NCBI GenBank assembly: GCA_025358615.1
Contig: JANYIY010000397.1
Span: 1-53,133 of the forward strand
DNA: 53,133 nt
Reading direction: 5' to 3'
Source of the DNA: Gammaproteobacteria bacterium
GTDB lineage: Bacteria > Pseudomonadota > Gammaproteobacteria > Steroidobacterales > Steroidobacteraceae
Below, one piece after another: positions 40,520-51,135 of the stretch. The position numbers and the translations under genes were made by a program. Each line of letters opens with the position of its first letter. Positions within the stretch are counted from its first letter, which is position 1. The notes under the pieces were generated by a model. That model made no database searches. It was not told where the DNA came from and saw only the letters and a list, made by a program, of their open reading frames with translations.

Positions 40520-42586
40520 ATGGTTCGCAAGTCTTTGACGCTATTGGATTCCGCACTGCTGGGCCCGGCCATTGCCGACTCCTTCCGCAAGCTCGCGCCT
40601 GCGGTGCAAGTGCGCAACCCCGTGATGTTCGTCGTCTACATCGGCAGCATTCTGACCTCGATTCTGTTCGTGCAGGCGCTGAGTGGCCAGGGTGAAGCAC
40701 CGGTGGGCTTCATATTCGGCATTTCCGCCTGGCTGTGGTTCACGGTGTTGTTCGCGAATTTTGCGGAAGCGCTGGCCGAAGGGCGCAGCCGCGCGCAGGC
40801 AGCCTCGCTGCGCGGACTGAAGCACTCCGTCAGCGCCAAAAAATTGCGCTCCGCCAAGCACGACACGGACTGGACGGCGACGCCCGCGCCGCAACTGCGT
40901 AAGGGGGATTTTTTTCTCGTTGACGCCGGCGACATCATCCCGGCCGATGGTGAAGTGGTCGATGGCGTGGCCTCGGTAGACGAGAGCGCGATCACGGGCG
41001 AGTCGGCGCCGGTGGTGCGCGAATCGGGCGGCGACTTCTCCGCGGTAACCGGCGGGACGCGCGTGCTGTCGGACTGGCTGGTGGTTCGGGTGTCGGTGAA
41101 TCCGGGCGAAGCGTTCATCGATCGCATGATTGCCATGGTGGAGGGGGCCAAGCGCCAGAAGACCCCGAATGAAATCGCACTGACCATATTGCTGATCGCT
41201 CTGACCCTGGTGTTCTTGTTGGCAACCGCGACCTTGCTGCCGTTCTCCCTGTTCAGTGTGGCGGTTGCCAAGCTGGGTTCGCCGGTCACCATTACTGTGC
41301 TGGTCGCACTGCTGGTATGCCTCATCCCGACCACCATTGGCGGATTGCTCTCGGCCATCGGCGTTGCCGGCATGAGCCGCATGATGGCATCCAATGTCAT
41401 TGCGACCTCAGGTCGCGCAGTGGAGGCGGCGGGCGATGTGGACGTACTGCTGCTCGACAAGACCGGAACCATCACCTTGGGCAACCGTCAGGCTGCCGCC
41501 TTCATCCCCGCGGAGGGTTGCACCGAGCAGCAACTCGCCGACGCCGCGCAACTCTCCTCGCTGGCAGATGAAACTCCCGAGGGGCGCAGCATCGTCGTGC
41601 TGGCAAAACAGCGTTTCAATCTGCGGGAGCGAAATTTGGCTCAATTGCAAGCGACCTTCGTGCCATTTTCCGCGCAAACGCGCATGAGCGGCGTCAACTT
41701 GGGCAGCCGCGAGGTGCGCAAGGGCGCCGCCGCTGCCATACGCCAATATATCGAGGCACAGGGCTTTGTCTTCCCGCCTCAGGTGTCGCGGGTGGTCGAC
41801 GAAGTGGCGCGCAACGGCAGCACGCCGTTGGTCGTCAGCGACGCCGGCCGCGTGCTGGGGGTGGTGGAGCTTAAGGACATAGTCAAAGGCGGCATCAAGG
41901 AGCGGTTCGGCGAGTTGCGCCGCATGGGCATTCGCACCGTCATGATCACGGGCGACAACCGGCTTACCGCGGCGGCGATCGCGGCCGAAGCGGGGGTTGA
42001 TGATTTTCTTGCCGAGGCGACTCCGGAAGCCAAGCTCAAATTGATCCGCGAGTACCAGCGCGAGGGCCGCCTGGTCGCGATGACCGGCGACGGCACGAAC
42101 GATGCGCCGGCACTGGCACAAGCCGACGTAGCCGTGGCAATGAACTCAGGCACCCAGGCGGCGAAGGAAGCCGGCAACATGGTGGACCTGGACTCGAATC
42201 CCACGAAATTGATCGAAATCGTGGAAGTCGGCAAACAGCTGCTCATCACGCGCGGCTCGCTCACGACATTTTCCATCGCCAACGATGTGGCCAAGTATTT
42301 CGCCATCATCCCGGCCGCATTCGCCACCACCTATCCGCAGCTGGCGGTCCTGGATGTGATGCGATTGACCAGTCCGAATTCGGCAATTCTTTCCGCTGTT
42401 ATTTTCAATGCGTTGATCATCGTGTTGCTGATCCCGCTGGCGCTCAAGGGCGTGAAATACCGGGCGCTCGGCGCTGCTGCGCTGCTGCGCCGAAACCTTT
42501 TGATTTATGGCGTAGGCGGCATCATCGTGCCGTTTGCCGGGATCAAGCTGATCGACATGACGCTCACCGCGCTGCGGCTGGTATAG
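40520..42586 (+). CDS. kdpB: K+-transporting ATPase ATP-binding subunit KdpB
   Basis: P-type ATPase [26 protein letters not shown]. Confidence 0.98.
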   Translation: MVRKSLTLLDSALLGPAIADSFRKLAPAVQVRNPVMFVVYIGSILTSILFVQALSGQGEAPVGFIFGISAWLWFTVLFANFAEALAEGRSRAQAASLRGLKHSVSAKKLRSAKHDTDWTATPAPQLRKGDFFLVDAGDIIPADGEVVDGVASVDESAITGESAPVVRESGGDFSAVTGGTRVLSDWLVVRVSVNPGEAFIDRMIAMVEGAKRQKTPNEIALTILLIALTLVFLLATATLLPFSLFSVAVAKLGSPVTITVLVALLVCLIPTTIGGLLSAIGVAGMSRMMASNVIATSGRAVEAAGDVDVLLLDKTGTITLGNRQAAAFIPAEGCTEQQLADAAQLSSLADETPEGRSIVVLAKQRFNLRERNLAQLQATFVPFSAQTRMSGVNLGSREVRKGAAAAIRQYIEAQGFVFPPQVSRVVDEVARNGSTPLVVSDAGRVLGVVELKDIVKGGIKERFGELRRMGIRTVMITGDNRLTAAAIAAEAGVDDFLAEATPEAKLKLIREYQREGRLVAMTGDGTNDAPALAQADVAVAMNSGTQAAKEAGNMVDLDSNPTKLIEIVEVGKQLLITRGSLTTFSIANDVAKYFAIIPAAFATTYPQLAVLDVMRLTSPNSAILSAVIFNALIIVLLIPLALKGVKYRALGAAALLRRNLLIYGVGGIIVPFAGIKLIDMTLTALRLV

Positions 42587-42596
42587 GAGACTCACG

Positions 42597-43169
42597 ATGA
42601 ACACGCTGCTGCGGCCCTTGCTGGTGCTATTCACATTGTTGACGCTGCTCACCGGCGTCATCTATCCGCTCGCCGTAACCGGCATCGGCCGCGTGGCATT
42701 CGCAAATCAGGTGTCGGGCAGCCTGGTGATGCGCGACGGCAAGGCGGTCGGCTCGGCGCTGATCAGCCAGTCGTTCCAGGAACCGAAGTATTTCTGGGGA
42801 CGCCTTTCCGCGACTTCGCCCATGCCGAACAATGCCGCGGCCTCGAGCGGCTCGAATCTGGGGCCGACGAACCCTGCGCTGATCGATGCCGTGCGCGGGC
42901 ACATCGACGCCTTGAAGAAAGCGGATCCCGGGAACGCCCTACCGATACCTGTGGACCTGGTAACCGCCTCGGGCAGCGGGCTCGACCCGCACGTGAGCCC
43001 GGCGGCCGCGTTGTACCAGGTCGCACGCGTGGCTCGAGAAAGACATTGGGATCCCGTCAAATTGCGCGAGCTCGTGCTGGATCATGTGGAGGGACCGCAG
43101 TGGTGGATATTCGGCGAGCCGCGAGTCAACGTATTATTGCTCAACCTGGCCCTGGATCGCGCACAATAG
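42597..43169 (+). CDS. kdpC: K+-transporting ATPase subunit KdpC
   Basis: [36 protein letters not shown]. Confidence 0.97.
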   Translation: MNTLLRPLLVLFTLLTLLTGVIYPLAVTGIGRVAFANQVSGSLVMRDGKAVGSALISQSFQEPKYFWGRLSATSPMPNNAAASSGSNLGPTNPALIDAVRGHIDALKKADPGNALPIPVDLVTASGSGLDPHVSPAAALYQVARVARERHWDPVKLRELVLDHVEGPQWWIFGEPRVNVLLLNLALDRAQ

Positions 43170-43197
43170 GCCTGGTACACATTCAGACAGGCTACTG

Positions 43198-45933
43198 ATG
43201 CCGACACCGAGCGAAAGCCGCCCCGATCCTGATTTGCTGCTGGCGAAGGTCAAGCGCCAGGAAGCCGACGCACGGCGCGGTAAGCTCCGAATCTACTTTG
43301 GCTCGTCCGCGGGAGTGGGAAAGACCTACGCCATGCTGGTCGCCGCCCGTAAACTCAAAGATGAGGGCCGCGAGGTCGTCATCGGTGTCGTCGAAACTCA
43401 CGGCCGCGCCGAAACGGCGGCGCTGCTCGGCGGCATGGAGATTGTGCCGCCGAAGTCCATGCCGTATCGGGGCAAGGACTTGAGCGAGTTCGATCTCGAT
43501 GCGGCCTTACTGCGGCACCCGTCCTTGATCCTGATCGATGAGCTTGCACACTCGAACGTGCAAGGTGTACGACACCCAAAACGCTGGCAGGATATCGAAG
43601 AACTATTGGCCGCGGGCATCGACGTATTTTCGACGCTGAATGTTCAGCACCTGGAAAGCCTCAACGATGTCGTCGGCGGAATCACCAATGTGCGCGTTTG
43701 GGAGACCGTGCCCGACACCGTGTTCGACGATGCCGACGAAGTGGTGCTGGTGGATATCCCCGCGGACGAGTTGCTCGAACGCCTGCGGGCGGGCAAGGTG
43801 TACGTGTCGCAGCAGGCCGAACGGGCGGCGGAGAATTTCTTCCGCAAGGGCAATCTCATGGCGCTGCGCGAGCTGGCGCTGCGGCGTACCGCCGAACGGG
43901 TCGAGGGCGACGTTCAGGCCTATCGCGTCGACAAGTCGATCGGCTCCGTTTGGAAGACCGCCAATGCGCTGTTGACCTGCGTCGGTCCCGATGCCGGCGC
44001 CGAGCGCGTGGTGCGCGGCGGCGCGCGGTTGGCCGGCCAGCTGAATGCCGAATGGCACGCCATCTATGTGGAAACGCCGAGCTTGCAACGCCTGCCCGCG
44101 GCGCGACGCGACAAGATTCTCGCAACGCTCGCCCTGGCGCAGGATTTGGGTGCAACCACCGCGGTGATCGCAGATGCCGACGTGGCGATGAGCGTGGTTG
44201 CCTATGCGCGCAGCCACAATCTCTCGAAGCTGGTCATCGGCCGCGATCCGGCGCGACGCCTGTGGCCCTGGCAACGATCCAGCGGCCAGAAGCTCGCGTT
44301 GCTGGCGCCGGATATCGATCTGGTCGAGATCGGGCGTAGCGACGGCGCCCTGCGCGACGGCGACGCTAGGAACTCCGCTGCGTGGCCAGCGCTGCCCGGC
44401 GCGGAATCCGGCGATCGCCGCCGGCTGAAGCGCCTGCGCTACCTGTGGGCGGCGCTGGCGTGCATCGCGGTGACACTGCTGTCGATGCCGCTGGCCGCGC
44501 ATTTCGATCGCTCGAATATCGTGGCCATCTACATTCTAACCGTGGTGCTGATTGCGGTACGCCTGGGCCGGGGCGCGGCGGCCTTGGCGGCGGTGCTGAG
44601 CGTTTGCGCTTTCGATTTCTTCTTCGTTCCACCGCGGTTCTCCTTTGCGGTCAGCGATGTGCAATATTTTCTGACCTTCTGCATCATGCTGGCCGTCGGC
44701 TTGATCACGGGTCAGCTGACTGCCGGCTTGAGATTTCAGGCGCGGGTGGCCGCACACCGCGAGGAGCGCGCCGGCTCGCTGTATGCGATTGCGCGCGACC
44801 TGTCCGGTGCCGTGCAGATCGATCAAGTCGTCAGAATCAGCGCTGAATCCATCGAGCGCACATTTCGTGCGAGCGCCGCCTTGCTGCTGCCGAACTCCGC
44901 CGGCGAGTTGGCCATGACCACCTCGCGCGGCGACGCGACGCTCGCCGTCGATAGCGGCATCGCGCAGTGGGCCTTTGACAAGGGCCAGCCGGCGGGATTC
45001 GGCACCGACACACTGCCCGGCAGCGAAGTCCTGTACATTCCGCTGCGCGCCCCGACACGCGCGCGCGGAGTATTGGCGGTCAAAGCTCACAATCGCCGGC
45101 TGCTGCGCATACCTGAGCAGAGGCAGCTGCTCGATACCTTCGCCGCGCTGATCGCCATTGCGTTGGAGCGCGTGCATTATGTGGAAGTGGCGCAGGATGC
45201 GCTGGTGCGAATGGAGTCGGAGCGCCTGAGAAATTCATTGCTGGCCGCGTTGTCACACGACCTGCGCACGCCGTTGACGGTGCTCGTCGGTCTCGCCGAA
45301 TCGCTGACGCTGATTAAGCCGGCGCTGTCGCCGGCGCAACGCGAGAGCGCCGAGGCCATACAAGACGAAGCGCGCCGCATGAGCACTCTGGTGAGCAATC
45401 TGCTCGATATGGCGCGAATCGAAAGCGGCGGAGTCAAGCTCAACCTGCAATGGCAACCCTTGGAAGAGGTGATTGGCTCGGCTCTGAACGCGGCTCGCGG
45501 CATGTTGAAACAGCATGGCGTGGAAGTGAACATACCGCGGGATTTGCCGCTGGTGCGATTCGATGCGCTGTTGATCGAACGAGTTCTAGTCAATCTGCTG
45601 GAGAATGCTTCGAAATACACGCCGCCGGGGAGCAAGATCACCTTGGCGGCACAAGTCGTCGGCGACACCTTGAGCGTGTCCGTATCGGATGATGGTCCCG
45701 GTCTCCCCGTCGGGCGCGAGGAAGCGGTGTTTCAGAAATTTACCCGCGGCGAGCGCGAGTCGGCGACGCCGGGCGTGGGTCTTGGCCTCGCCATTTGCCG
45801 CGCCATCGTCGAATCGCATCACGGAAAGATCGTCGCCACGCATCGCCCGGGGGGCGGCGCGCGTTTTACGTTCACTCTGCCGCTTGGGCAACCACCGGCG
45901 GCGGCTGAAGAAGCGGAGGCTGCCGATGGCTGA
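43198..45933 (+). CDS. kdpD: Sensor histidine kinase KdpD
   Basis: KLRIYFGSSAGVGKTYAML, USP-like domain, DFFFVPPRFSFAV, ALSHDLRTPLTVLVG. Confidence 0.97.
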   Translation: MPTPSESRPDPDLLLAKVKRQEADARRGKLRIYFGSSAGVGKTYAMLVAARKLKDEGREVVIGVVETHGRAETAALLGGMEIVPPKSMPYRGKDLSEFDLDAALLRHPSLILIDELAHSNVQGVRHPKRWQDIEELLAAGIDVFSTLNVQHLESLNDVVGGITNVRVWETVPDTVFDDADEVVLVDIPADELLERLRAGKVYVSQQAERAAENFFRKGNLMALRELALRRTAERVEGDVQAYRVDKSIGSVWKTANALLTCVGPDAGAERVVRGGARLAGQLNAEWHAIYVETPSLQRLPAARRDKILATLALAQDLGATTAVIADADVAMSVVAYARSHNLSKLVIGRDPARRLWPWQRSSGQKLALLAPDIDLVEIGRSDGALRDGDARNSAAWPALPGAESGDRRRLKRLRYLWAALACIAVTLLSMPLAAHFDRSNIVAIYILTVVLIAVRLGRGAAALAAVLSVCAFDFFFVPPRFSFAVSDVQYFLTFCIMLAVGLITGQLTAGLRFQARVAAHREERAGSLYAIARDLSGAVQIDQVVRISAESIERTFRASAALLLPNSAGELAMTTSRGDATLAVDSGIAQWAFDKGQPAGFGTDTLPGSEVLYIPLRAPTRARGVLAVKAHNRRLLRIPEQRQLLDTFAALIAIALERVHYVEVAQDALVRMESERLRNSLLAALSHDLRTPLTVLVGLAESLTLIKPALSPAQRESAEAIQDEARRMSTLVSNLLDMARIESGGVKLNLQWQPLEEVIGSALNAARGMLKQHGVEVNIPRDLPLVRFDALLIERVLVNLLENASKYTPPGSKITLAAQVVGDTLSVSVSDDGPGLPVGREEAVFQKFTRGERESATPGVGLGLAICRAIVESHHGKIVATHRPGGGARFTFTLPLGQPPAAAEEAEAADG

Positions 45934-46630
45934 GCCGCTGCCCGTAGCCATTCTGGTCGAGGATGAGCGCCAAATACGCAGATTCGTGCGGACCGCGCTG
46001 GAGGCAGAGGGCTGGAACGTGCATGAGACCGATACCTTGCGTCAGGGACTGATCGACGCCGGTACTCGCAAGCCCGATCTGATCATTCTGGATCTGGGGC
46101 TGCCCGACGGCGATGGCATGGAGTTCCTGCGTGACTTGCGCGCCTGGTCCAATGTTCCCGTGATCGTGCTATCGGCCCGCGTCGGCGAGGAAGACAAGAT
46201 TGGAGCCTTGGATGCGGGCGCGGATGACTACTTGACCAAACCGTTTGGCGTTGGCGAGCTGCTGGCGCGGGTGCGCGCAGCGTCCCGTCGGTGCCGTGAC
46301 ACCGGCGCGGGATTGGGTTCGGTATTCGAATTCGGCGACATCAAAGTCGACCTGAGCCTGCGCACCGTGCACCGGGGCGCTGTTGCGATACATTTGACGC
46401 CCATTGAATATCGCCTGCTTGCCCTATTGATTGCCAACTCGGGCAAGGTGCTGACGCATCGTCAAATCCTGCGCGAAGTCTGGGGCCCCACGCACACCGA
46501 AGACGGCCACTATGTGCGGGTGTACATGGGGCATCTGCGCCAGAAGCTGGAAAACGATCCGGCGCAGCCCAAGCATATCTTGACCGAGACCGCGGTCGGC
46601 TATCGGCTGGTACAGACCGCTAGAGACTGA
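45926..46630 (+). CDS. kdpE: Response regulator KdpE
   Basis: OmpR-type receiver and winged helix; ATG overlaps kdpD end. Confidence 0.96.
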   Translation: MAEPLPVAILVEDERQIRRFVRTALEAEGWNVHETDTLRQGLIDAGTRKPDLIILDLGLPDGDGMEFLRDLRAWSNVPVIVLSARVGEEDKIGALDAGADDYLTKPFGVGELLARVRAASRRCRDTGAGLGSVFEFGDIKVDLSLRTVHRGAVAIHLTPIEYRLLALLIANSGKVLTHRQILREVWGPTHTEDGHYVRVYMGHLRQKLENDPAQPKHILTETAVGYRLVQTARD

Positions 46631-46653
46631 CCAGCCGCCAGGAGCGTGGCTCC

Positions 46654-47289
46654 TTAACCGGCAGTACGTCGACGCCTCGCGTTGCGCAAATCCTGCGGCG
46701 TATCTACATCGAAGGCCGCGGACGGAAGACTCATAAGCACTCGCTCCTTTGGCGACAATCCGGCAACCAAGCCGCGCAGTCCCGTATCGCCGCGTACGGC
46801 CAGCGCTCGAGAGTACAACCAGCGCGGCAGAATCAGGGGCACGCCGCCGTGGGGCACGTCGCCATGCGCGGCGCCGCTTTGCTCAACGCTTCTTGCAATC
46901 ACGCGCCGCCGCGTCGCCCGCCAGCGCGAGATCAGCCGGCCGATATCCCTTGGCTTTATGGCGACCAGATCCACCGGTAACAGCAGAACGGCGGTGGAGT
47001 AGCGAGACCGTTGGATGCCCAGGCGCACCGAACTCGATAGGCCCTCGCTGCGCCGCGAATTCACCGCAAAAATGACGTTCAGCCCGCGGGCCTCGATCCG
47101 CAAGCGCGCGGCTCCACGCGGCACTACGGCGACGATTTTCCCAGGCGCGAAGCGCGCCGCCAGGGTGAGGGTCCGTCGCAATAAACTGACCGAACGCACC
47201 CGCGCCAAGGCCTTCGGGCTCCCCAATCGGGAGGAGAAGCCGGCCGCCAGAATCACGACTTGCAGTTGCGGCACGGTGACGCAGTTCAT
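46654..47289 (-). CDS. MobA/MocA-like nucleotidyltransferase (molybdenum cofactor cytidylyltransferase-like)
   Basis: QVVILAAGFSSRLGSPKAL nucleotidyltransferase motif; C-terminal FDVDTPQDLRNA. Confidence 0.82.
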   Translation of the reverse strand: MNCVTVPQLQVVILAAGFSSRLGSPKALARVRSVSLLRRTLTLAARFAPGKIVAVVPRGAARLRIEARGLNVIFAVNSRRSEGLSSSVRLGIQRSRYSTAVLLLPVDLVAIKPRDIGRLISRWRATRRRVIARSVEQSGAAHGDVPHGGVPLILPRWLYSRALAVRGDTGLRGLVAGLSPKERVLMSLPSAAFDVDTPQDLRNARRRRTAG

Positions 47290-47304
47290 GGGTACAATAG
47301 TGCC

Positions 47305-47877
47305 ATGAAAAAAGACCACGTGACCTTTCGGCGGCGGCCGTTTTTGACGCCGGTCTGGTTGACGGCGATGGCGGCCGTCTTGGGTCTTGGCTTCGCAATC
47401 TTTGCGGCGTGGGTGTGGGCAACCGCGAGTTCGACCACCGTCATCGTGATTCGACACGCGGAGAAGGACTTGAACGTCAGTGCCACGGATCCGCCCTTGA
47501 CTGCTGCGGGACAAGCGCGTGCGGCGCTGCTTGCACAAATGTTCGACGACGCCAAAAGTATAGGTCACGTGGATGCGATTTACGTCTCGACGGCGCTGCG
47601 CAATAAACTGACAGCCGCGCCGCTGGCGGAGCGGCTGGGCATTCCCGCCACGGTGGTCTCCGCGGACGATCCGAAAGGGCTGGCGCGCCGCGTGCTGCGT
47701 GAACATGCCGGGGGCAGGGTGCTCATCGTCGGCCACAGCGACACCGTACCGGAGATCGTCGCTACCTTGAGCGGCAACTCCGTCATAGCGGAAATTGGCG
47801 ACGAGGAGTACGGCACCATGTACATCGTCACGGTACCGAGAATCGGCAACGCAAACTTATTGCGATTGCACTATTGA
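47305..47877 (+). CDS. Membrane-anchored histidine phosphatase family protein
   Basis: N-terminal TM; VIVIRHAEKDLN catalytic motif; VLIVGHSDTVPEIV. Confidence 0.8.
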   Translation: MKKDHVTFRRRPFLTPVWLTAMAAVLGLGFAIFAAWVWATASSTTVIVIRHAEKDLNVSATDPPLTAAGQARAALLAQMFDDAKSIGHVDAIYVSTALRNKLTAAPLAERLGIPATVVSADDPKGLARRVLREHAGGRVLIVGHSDTVPEIVATLSGNSVIAEIGDEEYGTMYIVTVPRIGNANLLRLHY

Positions 47878-47919
47878 TTGCGATTGCCGGCCGGCGGGCC
47901 CCGATGGGCGTGCCCGGCG

Positions 47920-48384
47920 TTATGGGTTCGCCGGCGCGCGCAGCAGGATGGCCTTGCGAACGAAGTCCGCATGACGGCCGATCATGAAGTCCGCCATCAC
48001 CGCATCGCGAATACGGCGGCTGCCGTCGATCAAGTACGACGCGCGGCGCACGCCGATCCCCAACGGGCCGTTGACGCCGTACATCTTGATGACGGTCTTT
48101 TGTTCATCGGACAAAAGCACGAAGGGCAGCTGGTACTTGGCCTTGAATTTGGCGTGAGACTGAGAGCTTTGCGGACTGATGCCCACCACGCGCAAGCCTG
48201 CGCTTGAGATTTCATTGTGCAGGTCACGCAATTTACACGCCTGGAGGGTGCAGCCGGGGGTGAAATCGGCAGGATAGAAGTACAGGACTATGGCGCCCGG
48301 ACTCAAAAGTTCGGTCAAGGACCGGTCAATCGCCGTCTCGTCGGGAAGCGTGAATTCCGGAGCGCGCTCGCCTGCTTTTATCAT
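47920..48384 (-). CDS. Peroxiredoxin (BCP/AhpC-TSA family)
   Basis: LYFYPADFTPGCTLQACKLRD. Confidence 0.92.
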   Translation of the reverse strand: MIKAGERAPEFTLPDETAIDRSLTELLSPGAIVLYFYPADFTPGCTLQACKLRDLHNEISSAGLRVVGISPQSSQSHAKFKAKYQLPFVLLSDEQKTVIKMYGVNGPLGIGVRRASYLIDGSRRIRDAVMADFMIGRHADFVRKAILLRAPANP

Positions 48385-48484
48385 TTATTCTTCCTCCTAT
48401 CCTACATCGTAGCTTAGGTTAGGCCGTGTTGAGGGATACTTTGGCATGACGCCCCTTTGCTGCTAAGATTCCGGGCCGTTTTCC

Positions 48485-48560
<76 letters not shown>

Positions 48561-48567
48561 ATCCAAA

Positions 48568-48589
48568 GGCCGGAGTTTGCACTCCGGCC
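48568..48589. repeat. Perfect 9-bp hairpin between two tRNA genes (GGCCGGAGT-TTGC-ACTCCGGCC)
   Basis: Read directly; no following T-tract. Confidence 0.7.
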
Positions 48590-48600
48590 GTCCGTACTTA

Positions 48601-48673
48601 GCCTCGGTAGCTCAGTGGATAGAGCGAGTGCCTCCTAAGCGCTAGGTCGCAGGTTCGATTCCTGCCCGGGGCA
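48601..48673 (+). tRNA. tRNA-Arg(CCT), CCA not encoded
   Basis: Manual fold: acceptor GCCTCGG/CCGGGGC, anticodon loop CTCCTAA, T loop TTCGATT. Confidence 0.92.
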
Positions 48674-48816
48674 CTTTTTACACATTCGCTGCCGTTTGCT
48701 GCGGTTCGCCGCCAGCCCAAGAATCTTATTAAAACCCTGCATTTCTCTGGGCATTGACTCCCGCTGACGGTCGCTCACGTTCATTGACAGACGGCCACTG
48801 AACAGGGTAGAAATAG

Positions 48817-48848
48817 GGGTAGATTGGAGCCACGCAAAATCTACCCCC
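48817..48848. repeat. Inverted repeat GGGGTAGATT-N12-AATCTACCCC at the 3' end of the transposase gene
   Basis: 10-bp perfect arms overlapping the transposase stop codon. Confidence 0.6.
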
Positions 48849-50490
48849 AAGGGGATCGTTGTACGGCTTCGCGGCGCCACACCCGCACACGCCGCTCCAA
48901 GGTACATAGTTGCCGAAGACTGTAGTGCTCTGGATAGCGCGCGCGGAACTCGATGAGTAATTCCACAGCCGTCTGATCCGGCTTCGCCTCCAGGCATTGA
49001 CGCATCTCCGCCCAGTGCGCCTTGAAGGGATCCGGGCGACGGCCGCGGGGTTTGTTGTTGAGGTTGCGATATTTGAGTTGATCGATGATCACGCCGCGGG
49101 CGCGGGCATCTTGGCGCCAGATCTTCAGGCGTTTGCTCAAGGTTTTCCGTTGGAAGGGATTAATTCGGCCAGGGAACTGTGCGCAGAGCTCCTCAAACAG
49201 CTGTGTCGAGTTGATGTTCGGGCATCCTTCGAGCCGTCGACACACCAGCGGCCAGGCCATCTTGAGCGCATGGAAGCTGCCTTTGCCGCTCCCCGCATAG
49301 ATCAGTTGAGGCCGTTCTGGTGCCTTCATAACGGGCGCAGGGGCCTCAGCCGGCGGAGCGACAGGCATCGCTGCGACATTTTCTTGGGCCACACTTTGCA
49401 GGCCACGCAAGTTACGAGGCTTGGCTGCTGGGGAGAAGGTCGGTCGCACTTCTCCAGCCCGCCAAGCGCTGGAGAGGCCTGCAACGAACGCGGCGAGATC
49501 TGGCGGTTCGGCTGTCATGCCGGGTAGTATCTCGCCATCTGCGAGCGCCGTCAGATGCGCCTGCATGGCTCGCATCTCTTCCAGAAGCTTCAACGGATCG
49601 AGGGCCACGGCGATTTCGCGCAGCTTCATCTTTGCAGTTTCAGGCGTACTCTCAGCCTGCAGAAGGCGTTCACAGGGTGTTTGCGGCGGATGGTAGCGCT
49701 TGGAGACCTGAGCGCCCTCGCGATGCTTTGCCACCAGTTTGAAGGAGGGTTGGAAGAAGTTCACGAAGAGTCGCGAGGCGCCGTACAGGCGCGTAATCGC
49801 TTTGGCAGCGGCAATGCCCTCGAAGCGCTTATAGCCCAGAAGTTTGCGCACGACAGCGCCGTTTTTCTGCTCGATCCAAGCTTGGTCGTTCTTGCGATAC
49901 GGATGCGAGCGGGTAAGTTCGATCCCATGGCTCAGACAGTATTCGATCAACCTGTCGTTCACAAATTCGGTACCGTTGTCGACATCCAACGCGCGAAGGG
50001 CGAAGGGCAAGCTGACACGGACGCGCTCGAGCGTTTGAACAACGAGGCTGCTTTCACGCACGACAAGCGGCGCCGCTTCCGTCCAGCCACTGGCAATGTC
50101 CGTCAAAACCAGACTATGGATGTAACTGCCGCGGCTAACCGCCCCGCAGTGGGCAACCAAATCCATTTCCCTGCTGCCAGGGATCGGCTCATTCCAATCC
50201 GCAAAAGTGCGCAACGGTATGCGCCGGCGCGGTTCTGGTTCGATCCGCCGGCGCTTCTTTGCGCGCGTCACGGAACGCGGCGCGCGCAAAAGTCGGTCGA
50301 TCGTCGCCGCGCTCATCCCAAGTATCTTCGCGCGACGGTCGCCTCGAGACCCTCGTGAAAGAGCTGGCGTGTGGCAGCTATTGCAAAATGTAAAGGGCAT
50401 CTCAGCACGGGCCCACCGCGGCCACACGATTAATCTCATCGACGGCGGATACGACGAATCTGTAATAGGACGCCAAAACATTGACTTCAC
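48841..50490 (-). mobile_element. 5'-truncated DDE-type transposase (integrase catalytic core) gene
   Basis: HSLVLTDIASGWTEAAPLVVRESSLVV, ALDVDNGTEFVNDRLIEYC, SHPYRKNDQAWIEQKNGAVVRKLLGY; recognisable homology starts only near MSAATIDRLL, N-terminal domain absent. Confidence 0.85.
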
Positions 50491-50544
50491 TCAGCATTGC
50501 TTGGAAACTGAGCAGCGCGCTGCCGCGCAAGCACGGGAAAGCTT

Positions 50545-51135
50545 TTGAACAACATAAAGCCACAGTCGCGCCCTTCGGAACCTTTTGTGGGATCCATGTT
50601 TTTGGGCGATTTGCGCGCTCAAGTGCGCGAGGCGACTCGCGTAGATCATGAACGACTTGATGACACGTTATCGCAACTTGACCTCTCGAGCTATCACGGT
50701 TACGCAAGCTTTCTCCGAGCCCACCTCGCCGCGTTCACGTCTTTGAGCGGGCAGTCGCGTACTGAGGATGCAGATGACTGCAGCGCCATGCTGCGTTGTA
50801 TACAAGACGACTTGCATGCATTTTCAATCCATGCGTCCCCGCTACCGCATACCCCTTTCGTGGCGCGTTCTGTGCCCATCAGGTTCGGTGTCGCTTACGT
50901 TATACGGGGCTCTCGGCTAGGAGCACACGTGCTGCGGCAGCGGGTTTCACATTCGAGCGCGACTTCGTATCTGGATTTTCGACCTCGCGTAACTTGGTCG
51001 GATTTCCTACGACAATTGAACGAATTCTCGTCAGTAGCCCAAGGAGACGCCGTCCCTCAGATGATCGCGGGTGCAAAAGCAGGATTCAATGTATTTGCTG
51101 CATCCGTGTCAGCCATAAAATGTGAATTTCAATGA
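50545..51135 (+). CDS. bphO: Biliverdin-producing heme oxygenase; ATG alternative at 50596
   Basis: LRAQVREATRVDHERLDDTLSQLDLSSYHGYASFLRAH; ATGA overlap with phytochrome gene. Confidence 0.8.
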   Translation: MNNIKPQSRPSEPFVGSMFLGDLRAQVREATRVDHERLDDTLSQLDLSSYHGYASFLRAHLAAFTSLSGQSRTEDADDCSAMLRCIQDDLHAFSIHASPLPHTPFVARSVPIRFGVAYVIRGSRLGAHVLRQRVSHSSATSYLDFRPRVTWSDFLRQLNEFSSVAQGDAVPQMIAGAKAGFNVFAASVSAIKCEFQ

